Positions 1-7,801 are shown, numbered from the stretch's first letter. The stretch: 24,378 nt of DNA from an uncultured Coriobacteriaceae bacterium (GCA_902783925.1 CACZSV010000240.1:1-24378); one strand, 5' to 3'. The notes: generated from the letters alone by a model not told the origin. A program made the numbers and translations.

Positions 1-764
1 CGTATGAGGCGGTGCCCGGAAGCACCAACAGGCTGTTCCGCAAGTGGATGGATTACGTCAAAGAGAACGTTTGCGAAATGCGCTGGAGGGATGTCAAGAA
101 ATGCGCGCGCGATATCGTTCGCGCATTCGATGAGCTGCCGTGCGAAAACTTTGGAAGCAAGCCGCGCGTGGGGGTCGTTGGCGAGATTCTCGTGAAATTC
201 CACCCAACGGCAAACAATCAGATTGTCGAGATTATCGAAAATGAAGGCTGCGAGGCGGATGTCCCCGGTCTCGTCGACTTCTTCATGTTTGGCATCCTGA
301 ATCCGGCGTTTCGCCATAAAGAGCTGACACCCAACCTCAAGAAGTTCCTTGCGTCGATGGGTGGAGTGAAAGCGCTCGAGAAGCTAAGGGATCCGTTCCG
401 CAAGGCGCTTGCGGACTCCAAGCGTTTTGAGCCGTTTGGCGATATCGAGCAGGTTGCCGAAGGAGCATCGCGGGTCATCGACTTGGGCAATATGATGGGC
501 GAGGGTTGGCTGCTCACGGGCGAGATGATCGAGCTCATCGAAAGCGGCACGCCGAATATTGTTTGCACGCAGCCGTTTGCCTGCCTGCCAAACCATGTGG
601 TTGGCAAAGCGGTCATCAAGGAACTGCGTAGGCAATATCCCCAGAGCAATATCGTCGCGGTGGACTATGACCCCGGTGCCTCCGAGGTGAATCAGCTCAA
701 TCGCATCAAGCTCATGATCGCCGTTGCGTTCAGCAATCAAAAGGAGATGCTGGCCTCCGCATAA
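1..764 (+). CDS. 2-hydroxyacyl-CoA dehydratase / activase-related protein, C-terminal fragment
   Basis: The gene is cut by the left edge. Its frame is open from base 3, so the GTG at 12 is internal and not a start. About 253 C-terminal residues are visible. They match the end of the large (about 1,400-residue) 2-hydroxyglutaryl-CoA dehydratase / dehydratase-activase family found in anaerobes. Diagnostic stretches are VGVVGEILVKFHP, the NEGCEADVPGLVDFF segment, CTQPFACLPNHVVGK with two cysteines suited to Fe-S binding, and VDYDPGASEVNQLNR near the end. Full-length relatives join an ATP-dependent activase (BadF/HgdC type) to a dehydratase-like region; their physiological substrate is generally not known. 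The stop is followed by a GC-rich hairpin and a 143-bp gap before the next gene. Confidence 0.85.
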   Translation, partial: YEAVPGSTNRLFRKWMDYVKENVCEMRWRDVKKCARDIVRAFDELPCENFGSKPRVGVVGEILVKFHPTANNQIVEIIENEGCEADVPGLVDFFMFGILNPAFRHKELTPNLKKFLASMGGVKALEKLRDPFRKALADSKRFEPFGDIEQVAEGASRVIDLGNMMGEGWLLTGEMIELIESGTPNIVCTQPFACLPNHVVGKAVIKELRRQYPQSNIVAVDYDPGASEVNQLNRIKLMIAVAFSNQKEMLASA

Positions 765-814
765 AACTGGGGCTGGCGTTTATCAGCGCAGGCGGCCGAC
801 CGATGCGCGGATAC

Positions 815-834
815 GGGCGCGCTCGAGCGTGCCC
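815..834 (+). terminator. GC-rich hairpin after the dehydratase-family gene, possible terminator without a T-tract
   Basis: The arms GGGCGCGC (815-822) and GCGTGCCC (827-834) pair over 8 bp, with one G-U pair and a TCGA loop. A second, outer inverted repeat, GACCGA (798-803) with TCGGTC (845-850), brackets it. No T-run follows, so a Rho-independent terminator role is only a suggestion based on its place between two same-strand genes. Confidence 0.35.
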
Positions 835-907
835 CTGCGATGAGTCGGTCAGGACAGACGTTTCATTGAGCCTGCCACGTTATGCGCGATTCGTGTATGC
901 TTGGGGT

Positions 908-2104
908 ATGAGAAACGTAACAATTATAGGCGGCGGGGCCGCAGGTCTTGCTGCGGCTGTTGCCGCTGCTCAGGCGGGCGCTCGTGTAGTTGTGCTCGAA
1001 GCAGGCAAGCGCGTCGGGCAAAAGATACTCAAAACGGGCAATGGCCGATGCAATCTGACGAACACGCAGGTTTCACCCACAGATTACCGCGAGCCGTTCT
1101 ACGTTGCGCCGTTTATCGAAGCGTATCCTGCGGACCGTGTCCTTGATTTCTTCGACAAGATCGGACTTCTCACGGTGGAGGAGGAAGACGGGAGGGTCTA
1201 TCCACTCTCGAATTCTGCGAATACTGTGCTCGATGTTCTACGTACCGCATGCACGCGCCTCGGTGTCGAGACACATTGCGAACATGAAGTTGTCGATATG
1301 CAACCTGTAGGCGGCGGCTTCGAAATCACCTGCTCCAATGGGAAACGCTATGCTGCAGATCGCGTCATCGTAGCGACAGGGGGTGGCAGTGTTCTGCTTT
1401 CTCGTGTGGGGCACACGATTACGCATCTCCAGCCAGTGCTCTGCCCGCTAAAAACAGACACTAAGCCGCTGCGGGGTTTATCGGGCGTACGAGCTCATGC
1501 AAAGGTCAGCGCATACGAGACCGAAGAGAATACCGCGCCATTTGCATGGCAATTTGGCGAGGTCCTCTTCCGAGACTATGGGCTTTCGGGGATAGTCATA
1601 TTCGATATGTCACGAGAAGTCGATGCTGGCGATTGGCTCGGTATGGATTTTCTGCCCCAGGTCACAGAAACAGACTGCTGCGAGTGGTTAAGCATTAAGT
1701 ATGAAAATATGTGCAAATGTGCTAATGAGTATGCAACAAGTCCACCGACGTATTCCGAGCTTCTGAGCGGCGTATTCCACACGCGTCTCAACGATGCAAT
1801 TATGCGAAAGGCCGGATGCAAGCCTTCCGCTCCCGCGTTGGCAGAAAGCATTCCTGCAATCGTAGCGGTTGCCAAGGACTTCCGCGTGCGGATTACTGGG
1901 CTTGGGGATGCGTCGAAAGCTCAGGTAACACGGGGAGGAGCTGCCATAGACGAATTCGACGTGCTTACGTTTGAGTCAAAGCTCGTCCCTGGGCTCTTCG
2001 CTGCAGGAGAAACGCTGAGCGTCGATGGCAGATGCGGGGGTTTCAATCTGCATTGGGCATGGGCGAGCGGTGTGGCTGCCGGAATGGCATCAGCTGGAAA
2101 GTAG
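908..2104 (+). CDS. NAD(P)/FAD-dependent oxidoreductase, HI0933/YhiN/BaiN family
   Basis: This 398-residue flavoprotein is probably cytosolic. The N-terminal Rossmann motif GGGAAGLAAAVAAAQAG binds the ADP part of FAD, and NGRCNLTN (about residues 47-54) is a family signature. The C-terminal GLFAAGETLSVDGRCGGFN segment closes the FAD site. Family members are reductases of mostly unknown substrate; BaiN reduces bile-acid intermediates, but the family name alone does not establish that here. I chose the ATG at 908 because the Rossmann fold begins directly after it; the open frame upstream to 803 codes for Arg-rich sequence over the hairpin. There is no good Shine-Dalgarno site, but a TATGCT at 896-901 would place transcription start at or very near the ATG, so a leaderless mRNA is possible. 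The loop after ATGGGS is short (see findings). The CYTH gene follows after 7 bp. Confidence 0.87.
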   Translation: MRNVTIIGGGAAGLAAAVAAAQAGARVVVLEAGKRVGQKILKTGNGRCNLTNTQVSPTDYREPFYVAPFIEAYPADRVLDFFDKIGLLTVEEEDGRVYPLSNSANTVLDVLRTACTRLGVETHCEHEVVDMQPVGGGFEITCSNGKRYAADRVIVATGGGSVLLSRVGHTITHLQPVLCPLKTDTKPLRGLSGVRAHAKVSAYETEENTAPFAWQFGEVLFRDYGLSGIVIFDMSREVDAGDWLGMDFLPQVTETDCCEWLSIKYENMCKCANEYATSPPTYSELLSGVFHTRLNDAIMRKAGCKPSAPALAESIPAIVAVAKDFRVRITGLGDASKAQVTRGGAAIDEFDVLTFESKLVPGLFAAGETLSVDGRCGGFNLHWAWASGVAAGMASAGK

Positions 2105-2111
2105 ACGCAAT

Positions 2112-2708
2112 ATGGAAATCGAATATAAATGGGATATGGCAGATTCGCAGCTTGCCCAGAGCATATTGTCTTCCGAGCCGGTCTCGAAAGCGATAGAAGT
2201 CCAGCGTGAAATACGCATGGAGGCAATCTATTACGATACGCCCGCGCGCGACGTGTACGCCATGCATGGTGGACTGCGCATTCGCCGAGAAAACGATACA
2301 AGCGTGTGCTGTCTCAAGATGTCTGCCGAATCCACAGAGGCGTGCAAGACACGTCTCGAATTCGAGGTTGTCGCACAAAGTATCGAGGAAGGCCTTGAAA
2401 AGCTTCCCCAGGCAGGTGCGCCACAAGATGTATGCGAACGTCTCCTTGCCGGTGAGCCGGTGCCAATTTGCAGCACGGCCTTCACGCGTCATGAGTGCGC
2501 GCTTGCTTGCGCGGGTTTTCGTGCGGAGCTTGCATTTGATGTGGGAGAAATGCACCGCAACGGCAAGACTGCTCCAATTCATGAAATCGAGCTCGAATAT
2601 GTATCTGGTTCTGAAGGCTCGTTTCATGCGTTCGCTGCAGAATTGGAGGAACAGTTCACCTTAATTGTGCAGCCGCTTTCGAAACTTGCTCGTGCAATGT
2701 CGCTATAA
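2112..2708 (+). CDS. CYTH domain protein (triphosphate tunnel metalloenzyme family)
   Basis: This is a 198-residue protein that is essentially one CYTH domain. It opens with the hallmark ExExK motif (EIEYK, residues 2-6). Later strands of the tunnel are YYDTP, LRIRREN, CCLKMS, RLEFEVV, ELAFDVGEM and EIELEYV, and the charged side chains alternate as expected for a beta-barrel lined with acidic and basic residues. The family hydrolyses or cyclises triphosphates (inorganic triphosphatase, ThTPase, class IV adenylate cyclase); the sequence does not show which. The ATG at 2112 is preferred over upstream in-frame starts because ExExK must lie at the N-terminus, and GGAAAG at 2096-2101 lies 10 nt upstream. 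The 7-bp gap from the flavoprotein gene implies co-transcription. Its stop codon overlaps the asd -10 box. Confidence 0.85.
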   Translation: MEIEYKWDMADSQLAQSILSSEPVSKAIEVQREIRMEAIYYDTPARDVYAMHGGLRIRRENDTSVCCLKMSAESTEACKTRLEFEVVAQSIEEGLEKLPQAGAPQDVCERLLAGEPVPICSTAFTRHECALACAGFRAELAFDVGEMHRNGKTAPIHEIELEYVSGSEGSFHAFAAELEEQFTLIVQPLSKLARAMSL

Positions 2709-2709
2709 T
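2704..2709 (+). promoter_or_regulatory. -10 element of the asd promoter
   Basis: A perfect TATAAT lies across the stop codon of the CYTH gene, 41 bp before the asd start. I see no convincing -35 at 16-18 bp upstream; TTGCTC at 2686-2691 is only 12 bp away. Transcription would start near 2716 and give a leader of about 35 nt. Confidence 0.5.
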
Positions 2710-2750
2710 TACCAACACTTGTGGCAAAACACGTAACGAAAGGAATGCCT

Positions 2751-3779
2751 ATGGCCTGGAACAAGGAAATGCCCGCAAATCCCGTTGTCGCCGTTGCAGG
2801 AGCAACTGGTGTCGTCGGCCGCGAAATGCTCAAAGTGCTCGAGCAGAGAGATTTTCCCGCTTCCAAGGTCAAGGCCCTCGCGTCTGCGCGTTCTGCCGGA
2901 AGCAAGGTTCCGTTCAAAAATGCTGAGCTCACGGTCGAGGAGATGACTCCGACGAGCTTTGAAGGCGTCGATATCGCTTTATTCGCCTGCGGTGGAAGCA
3001 CCTCCGAAGAATTTCGCCAGGCAGTGGTCGATGCTGGATGCGTAATGATTGACAATTCAAGCGCATTTCGCATGGAACCGGATGTTCCGCTGGTGGTACC
3101 TGAGGTCAACGCAAAAGATCTCGAGTGGCATAGCGGTGTTATCGCCAACCCCAACTGCTCGACCATCGAGATGGTCGTAGCACTCAAACCGCTCTACGAT
3201 CTTGGCGGCGGAATTAAACGCGTCGTTGTGAGCACGTATCAGGCAGCGAGCGGCGCTGGCATGAAGGCGATGAACGAGCTCTTCGAACAGACCCGCCAGT
3301 TCCTCAACGAAGAAGAACTCACCATCGAAGCGTTTTCGGATCAGATTGCATTCAACGTTATTCCACACATCGACGTGTTTCGAGAAGACGACTACACCAA
3401 AGAAGAGTGGAAGATGGTTGCCGAAACCAAAAAAATCTTTGGTGATGAAAGCATCCAGGTGGCGCCGACGGCAGTTCGCATACCCGTGCTTCGCTGCCAT
3501 GCAGAAAGCGTAAACGTCCAACTCGAAAAGTCGGTTACGCCCGAAGAAGCGCGGGCGGCTTTTGAAAAAGCGGTCGGTGTGACCGTGATGGACGATCCGG
3601 CGAATAACGTGTACCCAATGCCGGGCCTGTTGCAAGGTACTGATGATGTCTACGTGGGACGAGTACGCAATGATCCCACGGTCGAAAACGGTCTTGCGTT
3701 CTGGCTGGTTATGGACCAGATTCGTAAGGGCGCTGCTCTGAACGCCGTGCAGATTGCAGAAGCGTTGCTTCCTGCATAA
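2751..3779 (+). CDS. asd: Aspartate-semialdehyde dehydrogenase
   Basis: The enzyme makes L-aspartate 4-semialdehyde from 4-aspartyl phosphate with NADPH, the branch point to lysine/diaminopimelate, threonine and methionine. The 342-residue product has the N-terminal nucleotide-binding motif VAGATGVVGREM (residues 15-26), the catalytic cysteine C136 in NPNCSTIEM, and the active-site histidine H250 in VLRCHAESVNV. NNVYPMPG and GRVRND near the end are also typical of the bacterial asd family. The ATG at 2751 is chosen because GAAAGGA at 2738-2744 sits 6 nt upstream; the GTG at 2721 and ATG at 2745 lie upstream of or on that site. A TATAAT promoter precedes it and a strong terminator follows at 3803-3834, so it is probably a single-gene unit. 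Confidence 0.95.
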   Translation: MAWNKEMPANPVVAVAGATGVVGREMLKVLEQRDFPASKVKALASARSAGSKVPFKNAELTVEEMTPTSFEGVDIALFACGGSTSEEFRQAVVDAGCVMIDNSSAFRMEPDVPLVVPEVNAKDLEWHSGVIANPNCSTIEMVVALKPLYDLGGGIKRVVVSTYQAASGAGMKAMNELFEQTRQFLNEEELTIEAFSDQIAFNVIPHIDVFREDDYTKEEWKMVAETKKIFGDESIQVAPTAVRIPVLRCHAESVNVQLEKSVTPEEARAAFEKAVGVTVMDDPANNVYPMPGLLQGTDDVYVGRVRNDPTVENGLAFWLVMDQIRKGAALNAVQIAEALLPA

Positions 3780-3802
3780 CGAACATCTGTCTTGAGGAAT
3801 TT

Positions 3803-3834
3803 CGCCCCGGCCATACTGCCGGGGCGTTAGTTTT
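3803..3834 (+). terminator. Rho-independent terminator of asd
   Basis: A perfect 9-bp stem, CGCCCCGGC (3803-3811) with GCCGGGGCG (3818-3826), closes a 6-nt loop and is followed by TTAGTTTT. It lies 23 bp after the asd stop. Confidence 0.85.
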
Positions 3835-3888
3835 GATGGGGTTCTGATGGGACGTCTCTTGCGTACGGGGCGATGAACTGGAGGACGG

Positions 3889-4713
3889 GTGTCTGTTTTA
3901 GATTTAGAATGCGTAAAGGGTTTTATTCGTCTGTGCGAAGATGCCTTTGCGCATGGATGGCACGAGGCCAATGGTGGCAATCTGAGCTATCGGATGGACG
4001 AAGAAGATGTCGATGCCTGCAGCGCCTGCTTCTCTCGCGAAGGCACGTGGATTTCGCTCGAGCACCCCGCCCCCTCGCTTGCTGGCGCGCATTTTCTAAT
4101 AACGGGGTCTGGCAAGTACCTGCGAAATGCCGTGCTGGATCCGGCGCAGACCTTTGGTATCGTTGAGGTCGATAATTTAGGCGCTGCATGGCGCGTTGCG
4201 TGGGGGCTTGAGGGAGCAGGTCCTTCAAGCGAGCTCGAGACGCATCTGGCTACGTACGAAACCGCGCTGCAGGTAAGTGATGGAGCCAACCGCGTTGTCT
4301 ATCACGCGCACTGCCCGAATATCATCGCGCTTTCGACGCTGCTTCCAGCGGACATGAATACTTGGACGCGAGCTTTGTGGAAGGTGATGACAGAAAGCAT
4401 CATCGTGTTTCCGCAGGGAATCGGCGTTTTGCCGTGGATGATTCCTGGTAGCCCGGAGCTTGCGCAGGCAACATGCGAACTCATGAGAGCGTACAAGGTA
4501 TGCGTGTGGACTCAACATGGCGTCATGGTTCGCGCGGCGAGTTTTGACGAGGCGTTCGGACTTGTCCACACCGTCGAGAAGTCATGTGGCATCTACCTGC
4601 AAGCGCGTGCTGCGAATGGCGGTGAGGACCCACAGTTTCTCGTGAGTGATGAGCAGCTCCGTTTGGTGTGCGCGCGCTACGGCCTTACCCCGAACGAAGA
4701 CTTGCTTTGCTAA
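3889..4713 (+). CDS. rhaD: Rhamnulose-1-phosphate aldolase (class II aldolase/adducin family)
   Basis: RhaD cleaves L-rhamnulose 1-phosphate to dihydroxyacetone phosphate and L-lactaldehyde with a catalytic Zn2+. The product has 274 residues, the same as E. coli RhaD as I recall it, and aligns almost without gaps. The zinc ligands H139, H141 (YHAHCPN) and H210 (WTQHGV), and the catalytic glutamates E115 (SSELETH) and E169 (MTESIIVFP), match E. coli H141, H143, H212, E117 and E171 with a constant offset of two. NGGNLSYR near residue 28 is the phosphate-binding loop. The GTG start at 3889 is supported by GGAGG at 3880-3884. No rhamnose kinase, isomerase or transporter is nearby, so the gene is an orphan here. 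A related role, such as fuculose-phosphate-type cleavage in salvage, is less likely given the match. Confidence 0.9.
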   Translation: MSVLDLECVKGFIRLCEDAFAHGWHEANGGNLSYRMDEEDVDACSACFSREGTWISLEHPAPSLAGAHFLITGSGKYLRNAVLDPAQTFGIVEVDNLGAAWRVAWGLEGAGPSSELETHLATYETALQVSDGANRVVYHAHCPNIIALSTLLPADMNTWTRALWKVMTESIIVFPQGIGVLPWMIPGSPELAQATCELMRAYKVCVWTQHGVMVRAASFDEAFGLVHTVEKSCGIYLQARAANGGEDPQFLVSDEQLRLVCARYGLTPNEDLLC

Positions 4714-4741
4714 GCGAACTGCGTCATGCAATCTGGACTTT

Positions 4742-5308
4742 TTAGATTGATGCAAGGTACTGCGCTGGTCCGTCTTCGTATACGTTGCCGCCGCGGCAAT
4801 CTATCGCGACGGTCAACGGCATGTCGACGACTTCGAGTTTGCGAATGGCCTCTGTTCCCAGATCTTCGTAGGCAATTATCTCCGCGCTTTTCACGCTCTT
4901 TGCGATGAGCGCTGCTGCTCCGCCGATCGCAGCAAAGTAGGTGGCATGATTGCGCACAATCGCGTCTACCACTTCTTGGCTTCGCGCGCCCTTGCCTATC
5001 ATGGCGCGCAGTCCGCGGTCAAGCAGCTTAGGAGCGTAGGGGTCCATGCGATAACTCGATGTTGGCCCGACGGGTCCAATGGCATATCCGGGTTTTGCCG
5101 GCGCGGGACCTGCGTAATAGATGATGGCGCCCTCGATGTCAATAGGGAGCTTCTTTCCCGCATCGATGAGCTCGACGAGGCGCTTATGCGCAGCGTCGCG
5201 CGCCGTGAGAACTGTGCCCGTATAGAGCACCTGATCTCCAGCGGCAAGCGATTCGAGTTGCTCTGCTGTCAGCAAGCCCTCGATGTGCAGGGGAGCATCT
5301 GCGTTCAT
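4742..5308 (-). CDS. Fumarate hydratase class I, beta subunit (Fe-S type hydro-lyase, TtdB-like)
   Basis: This 188-residue protein is the C-terminal-type half of a two-subunit [4Fe-4S] fumarase (or tartrate dehydratase), which interconverts fumarate and malate. It shows the family segments TGTVLTARDAAHKR (residues 30-43), GPTSSYRMDPYAP, KGARSQEVVDAI and VAIDCRGGNVYEDGP. Its ATG at 5308-5306 overlaps the alpha-subunit stop as TGATG, so the two chains are translationally coupled. The open frame continues upstream into the alpha gene but codes for nothing family-like there. Fumarase is favoured over tartrate dehydratase because fumarate metabolism is common in these anaerobes; the sequence alone does not decide. 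It converges on rhaD with a 28-bp gap and no strong terminator. Confidence 0.88.
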   Translation of the reverse strand: MNADAPLHIEGLLTAEQLESLAAGDQVLYTGTVLTARDAAHKRLVELIDAGKKLPIDIEGAIIYYAGPAPAKPGYAIGPVGPTSSYRMDPYAPKLLDRGLRAMIGKGARSQEVVDAIVRNHATYFAAIGGAAALIAKSVKSAEIIAYEDLGTEAIRKLEVVDMPLTVAIDCRGGNVYEDGPAQYLASI

Positions 5309-6150
5309 CACAGCACCACCTCTTCGTGACGAGCGACGTGGCAATTGATATTGACGGCAACAGGCAAACATGCGATGTGCGTCGCCGCCTGCTCGATGTT
5401 TACAGCGAGTGCTGTAGTTTTTCCACCGAAACCCGCGGGGCCCGTGCCAAAGCTATTGATCTCTTTAAGAAGCTCGCGTTCGAGTTGCGCATAAAACGGG
5501 TCTGGATTCGAAGCACCTATGGGGCGTAGGAGCGCACGTTTTGCGAGTGATGCAACATGGTCGAAGTTTCCGCCGATGCCCACTCCGACAATAATGGGGG
5601 GACAGGGGTTGGGGCCAGCATGTCGCACGGCATCGAGCACGAAGTCGCGCACGCCTTCGATTCCATCTGCTGGCTTGAGCATCTTGAGCTGCCCCATGTT
5701 TTCTGACCCAGCCCCTTTGGGTGCAAGCGTTATTTTGAGGCTATCGCCCTCGACCACATCGGTTGTGATGAGTGCCGGGGTATTGTCTTGCGTGTTCACG
5801 CGACGGAGTGGGTCGTCTACCATCGATTTGCGCAGGCAGCCTTCAACGTAGCCTTGGGCAACACCTTCGTTAATGGCGTCGGCAAGCAATCCGCCCTCGA
5901 TATGAACGTCTTGGCCGAGCTCCACAAAAACGCAGGCTGCACCCGTATCCTGACAAATTGGCACCATGTCATTGCGTGCGATTTGAGCGTTTTGCAGCAT
6001 GCATCCAAGCGTTGTCTTTGCGACGGGGTAGCTTTCCTCTTGCTGCGCTGTTTGCAAAGCGCCAAGCAATGTGTCGTTCATGACGCAATTCGCGCGAATG
6101 CACAGCTCCTTCACTGCCTCGCAAATAACGCTTGCTTGGATAACCCTCAC
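5308..6150 (-). CDS. Fumarate hydratase class I, alpha subunit (Fe-S type hydro-lyase, TtdA-like)
   Basis: The 280-residue catalytic alpha chain carries the three cysteines expected to bind the [4Fe-4S] cluster: C66 in PICQDTG, C183 in NPCPPIIVGVGIGG and C270 in VNINCHVARH. APKGAGSENMGQ (residues 143-154) is also a family signature. The start is a GTG at 6150-6148, with AGGAGA on the minus strand 6 nt upstream (plus-strand 6157-6162). The beta subunit follows with a 1-nt overlap. The gene diverges from the MFS transporter gene, and the two share a compact promoter region in which a minus-strand TATAAT lies opposite the plus-strand -10. Confidence 0.93.
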   Translation of the reverse strand: MRVIQASVICEAVKELCIRANCVMNDTLLGALQTAQQEESYPVAKTTLGCMLQNAQIARNDMVPICQDTGAACVFVELGQDVHIEGGLLADAINEGVAQGYVEGCLRKSMVDDPLRRVNTQDNTPALITTDVVEGDSLKITLAPKGAGSENMGQLKMLKPADGIEGVRDFVLDAVRHAGPNPCPPIIVGVGIGGNFDHVASLAKRALLRPIGASNPDPFYAQLERELLKEINSFGTGPAGFGGKTTALAVNIEQAATHIACLPVAVNINCHVARHEEVVL

Positions 6151-6227
6151 CGCTTGTCTCCTGTCACGAGGTTCGTTGTCGTCAATGTGCGCTTGAGCAT
6201 CCTGGAACTCAATCGTACTGGGAAATC

Positions 6228-6235
6228 ATTATACT
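6228..6235. promoter_or_regulatory. Overlapping divergent -10 elements of the fumarase and MFS genes
   Basis: The 8-bp word ATTATACT gives TATACT on the plus strand (6230-6235, toward the MFS gene) and a perfect TATAAT on the minus strand (6233-6228, toward the fumarase alpha gene). No good -35 is visible on either side at normal spacing. If both are used, the two promoters would compete for the same DNA. Confidence 0.4.
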
Positions 6236-6283
6236 TCTGCCTTGCGTCCGCATTGGGGCGAACGCGTAAAGGAGATGATTCAG

Positions 6284-7681
6284 TTGATATCGCATGGCGC
6301 AGAATCGGACCAGGGGCCCCGTTATGGTGCGATACTTGTGGTGTATCTCCTCGGGTTGCTCGTTGGCGGATTATATGTTGGCATGGTTATCCCCGCGCGC
6401 ACTGTTGTCCAGGCAAGCCTTGGCATCGACAGCGCAGCGGGAATTTGGATGATCAACATATACACGCTCTTTTATGCAGCGCTCATTCCTACGATTGGAA
6501 AACTCGCGGATATGCACGGGCGCAAGCGCGTCTTCATGATTTGCGTCTCGATATTTGGAATCGGTTCCATCATATGCGGTGTCTCCGAGCATGCCGGCAG
6601 TTTTGCTATGCTCCTTGTGGGACGAGTTGCGCAGGCACTTGGGGCGGGCGGCATGATCCCAGTAGCCAATGCCGAGATCGGCACGTCCTTTCCTGCGGAA
6701 AAGCGCGGTGTGGCTCTCGGAATTGCGGCGGCAGTAGCAGGTATTTCCAATGTGCTTGGAGCCGTTGTAGGAAGTGCGATTCTCGGGATTTTAGGTGGTG
6801 GAACATGGTCCGCGCTCTTCTTCGTTGCTGTGCCATTTTGCGTCTTGTTGGTTGCGGGCGCAGCGGTGTTCCTGCCCAATAATCTTGGGGATAAAAGCCG
6901 TAAACTCGACATAGCGGGCTCTGTGCTGTTCACACTATTTGTCCTTATGCTGCTGCTGGGAATCAAGGATATCAATTTCTTCGATTTCTTGGCGACTATT
7001 GCAAAGCCGGCCACATGGATTCCGCTGCTCGTTGCCGTTCTTATCATTCCCGCTTTTATATATGTGGAACGACGCGCGAGTGATCCGGTATTCAATATGT
7101 CCTACTTTCATAACAGGCAGATTGTCATAACTATGCTTGTCTCGTTTTTCATCGGATGCTCCATCATTAGCATGTCGGTTATTCCGGAATTTGTGGAGTT
7201 CACCTTTGGGCTTCAGGCTGGCGACGGCGGTTACTACGTGGCGGCAATCGGTATCTTTTCAATTGTTGGACCGCCGCTTGCCGGACGCTTCATCGATCGG
7301 CTTGGTGCGAAACCGGTCCTTATGTTCGGGCTATGCTTTATGGTGCTCGGATATATTTTGCTGGCGTTTGTTGGTGCGCCGCTGGCGATGCCTGTTATGA
7401 TGATCGTATGCCTAGCCATTGTCGGCTTTGGCATGGGTTTTGCCATGGGCGCACCGACAAACTACATGATTCTTGAGAATACGGAACCATCTGAGAGCAC
7501 GTCGGCCATCGCGACGATTACGCTCATTCGCCAGATTGGCACCTCCATCGCCCCGGCCATACTCGTTGGGTTTATTACTCAGGGCACGGGAATGGTGGGC
7601 TTCCAGCAAATGCTTTTGTGTGTTGCGGTGTTCAACATGTGCTCGCTTGCGCTCATGTTGTTCTACCGAGAGGGCAAGTAA
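6284..7681 (+). CDS. MFS transporter, DHA2-like (EmrB/QacA-type drug:H+ antiporter)
   Basis: This is an integral membrane protein of about 465 residues with 12-14 predicted helices. The first helix reads ILVVYLLGLLVGGLYVGMV. The MFS motif A, GKLADMHGRKR, sits in the loop after the second helix, and GRVAQALGAGGMIP matches DHA2 antiporters. Substrates of this group are lipophilic toxins, drugs or metabolites expelled in exchange for protons; none can be named here. I chose the TTG at 6284 because AAAGGAG (6268-6274) is 9 nt upstream; the ATG at 6275 is directly abutted by that site and the TTG at 6242 lies before it, so the start is uncertain by a few codons. It is transcribed divergently from fumarase and ends in a strong hairpin, suggesting a one-gene unit. 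Confidence 0.88.
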   Translation: MISHGAESDQGPRYGAILVVYLLGLLVGGLYVGMVIPARTVVQASLGIDSAAGIWMINIYTLFYAALIPTIGKLADMHGRKRVFMICVSIFGIGSIICGVSEHAGSFAMLLVGRVAQALGAGGMIPVANAEIGTSFPAEKRGVALGIAAAVAGISNVLGAVVGSAILGILGGGTWSALFFVAVPFCVLLVAGAAVFLPNNLGDKSRKLDIAGSVLFTLFVLMLLLGIKDINFFDFLATIAKPATWIPLLVAVLIIPAFIYVERRASDPVFNMSYFHNRQIVITMLVSFFIGCSIISMSVIPEFVEFTFGLQAGDGGYYVAAIGIFSIVGPPLAGRFIDRLGAKPVLMFGLCFMVLGYILLAFVGAPLAMPVMMIVCLAIVGFGMGFAMGAPTNYMILENTEPSESTSAIATITLIRQIGTSIAPAILVGFITQGTGMVGFQQMLLCVAVFNMCSLALMLFYREGK

Positions 7682-7688
7682 CACAAAA

Positions 7689-7724
7689 AGCCAGGACAAA
7701 TTGATGTCCTGGCTCCATGTTTTT
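7689..7724. terminator. Bidirectional terminator between the MFS gene and tRNA-Thr
   Basis: A perfect 10-bp stem, AGCCAGGACA (7689-7698) with TGTCCTGGCT (7705-7714), has a 6-nt loop. TTTTT follows on the plus strand (7720-7724) and AAAAA precedes (7684-7688), which reads as a T-run on the minus strand. It can therefore stop both the MFS transcript and the leftward tRNA transcript. Confidence 0.85.
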
Positions 7725-7725
7725 C

Positions 7726-7801
7726 TGGTGCCGACGAAGAGACTCGAACTCTTGACCCCCGCATTACGAGTGCGGTGCTCTACCAGCTGAGCTACATCGG
7801 C
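7726..7801 (-). tRNA. tRNA-Thr, anticodon CGT
   Basis: On the minus strand the 76-nt sequence forms a full cloverleaf with an encoded CCA end. The acceptor arms are GCCGATG and CGTCGGC with discriminator A. The D-arm region is TAGCTCAGCTGGTAGAGCA, the anticodon stem-loop is CCGCA-CTCGTAA-TGCGG, and the T-arm contains GTTCGAGTC. Anticodon CGT reads the threonine codon ACG. It lies 58 bp after rdgB and has its own candidate promoter in that gap. Confidence 0.96.

Noticed and set aside
803..907. N-terminal extension of the FAD oxidoreductase frame
   Set aside because: It would add 35 Arg-rich residues before a Rossmann motif that normally begins at the N-terminus, and it overlaps a strong hairpin.
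2025..2111. Upstream in-frame starts of the CYTH gene inside the oxidoreductase gene
   Set aside because: The ExExK motif must be near the N-terminus, and the ATG at 2112 has a ribosome site.
2710..2750. Possible lysine riboswitch before asd
   Set aside because: The leader after the TATAAT is only about 35 nt, far too short for that aptamer.
3057..3980. Long open frame on the minus strand opposite asd
   Set aside because: It lies opposite a well-supported gene, its product is His/Arg/Cys-rich without any family motif, and it crosses the asd terminator.
4730..4749. Hairpin CAATCT/AGATTG region between rhaD and the fumarase beta gene as a convergent terminator
   Set aside because: The stem is 6 bp with a 9-nt loop that contains the T-run itself, and one arm lies within the fumarase end; too weak to call.
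5788..6882. Long plus-strand open frame across the fumarase alpha 5' end and the MFS gene
   Set aside because: It spans the divergent promoter region and two genes with clear motifs in other frames; its product is Cys/Arg-rich and unlike any protein.
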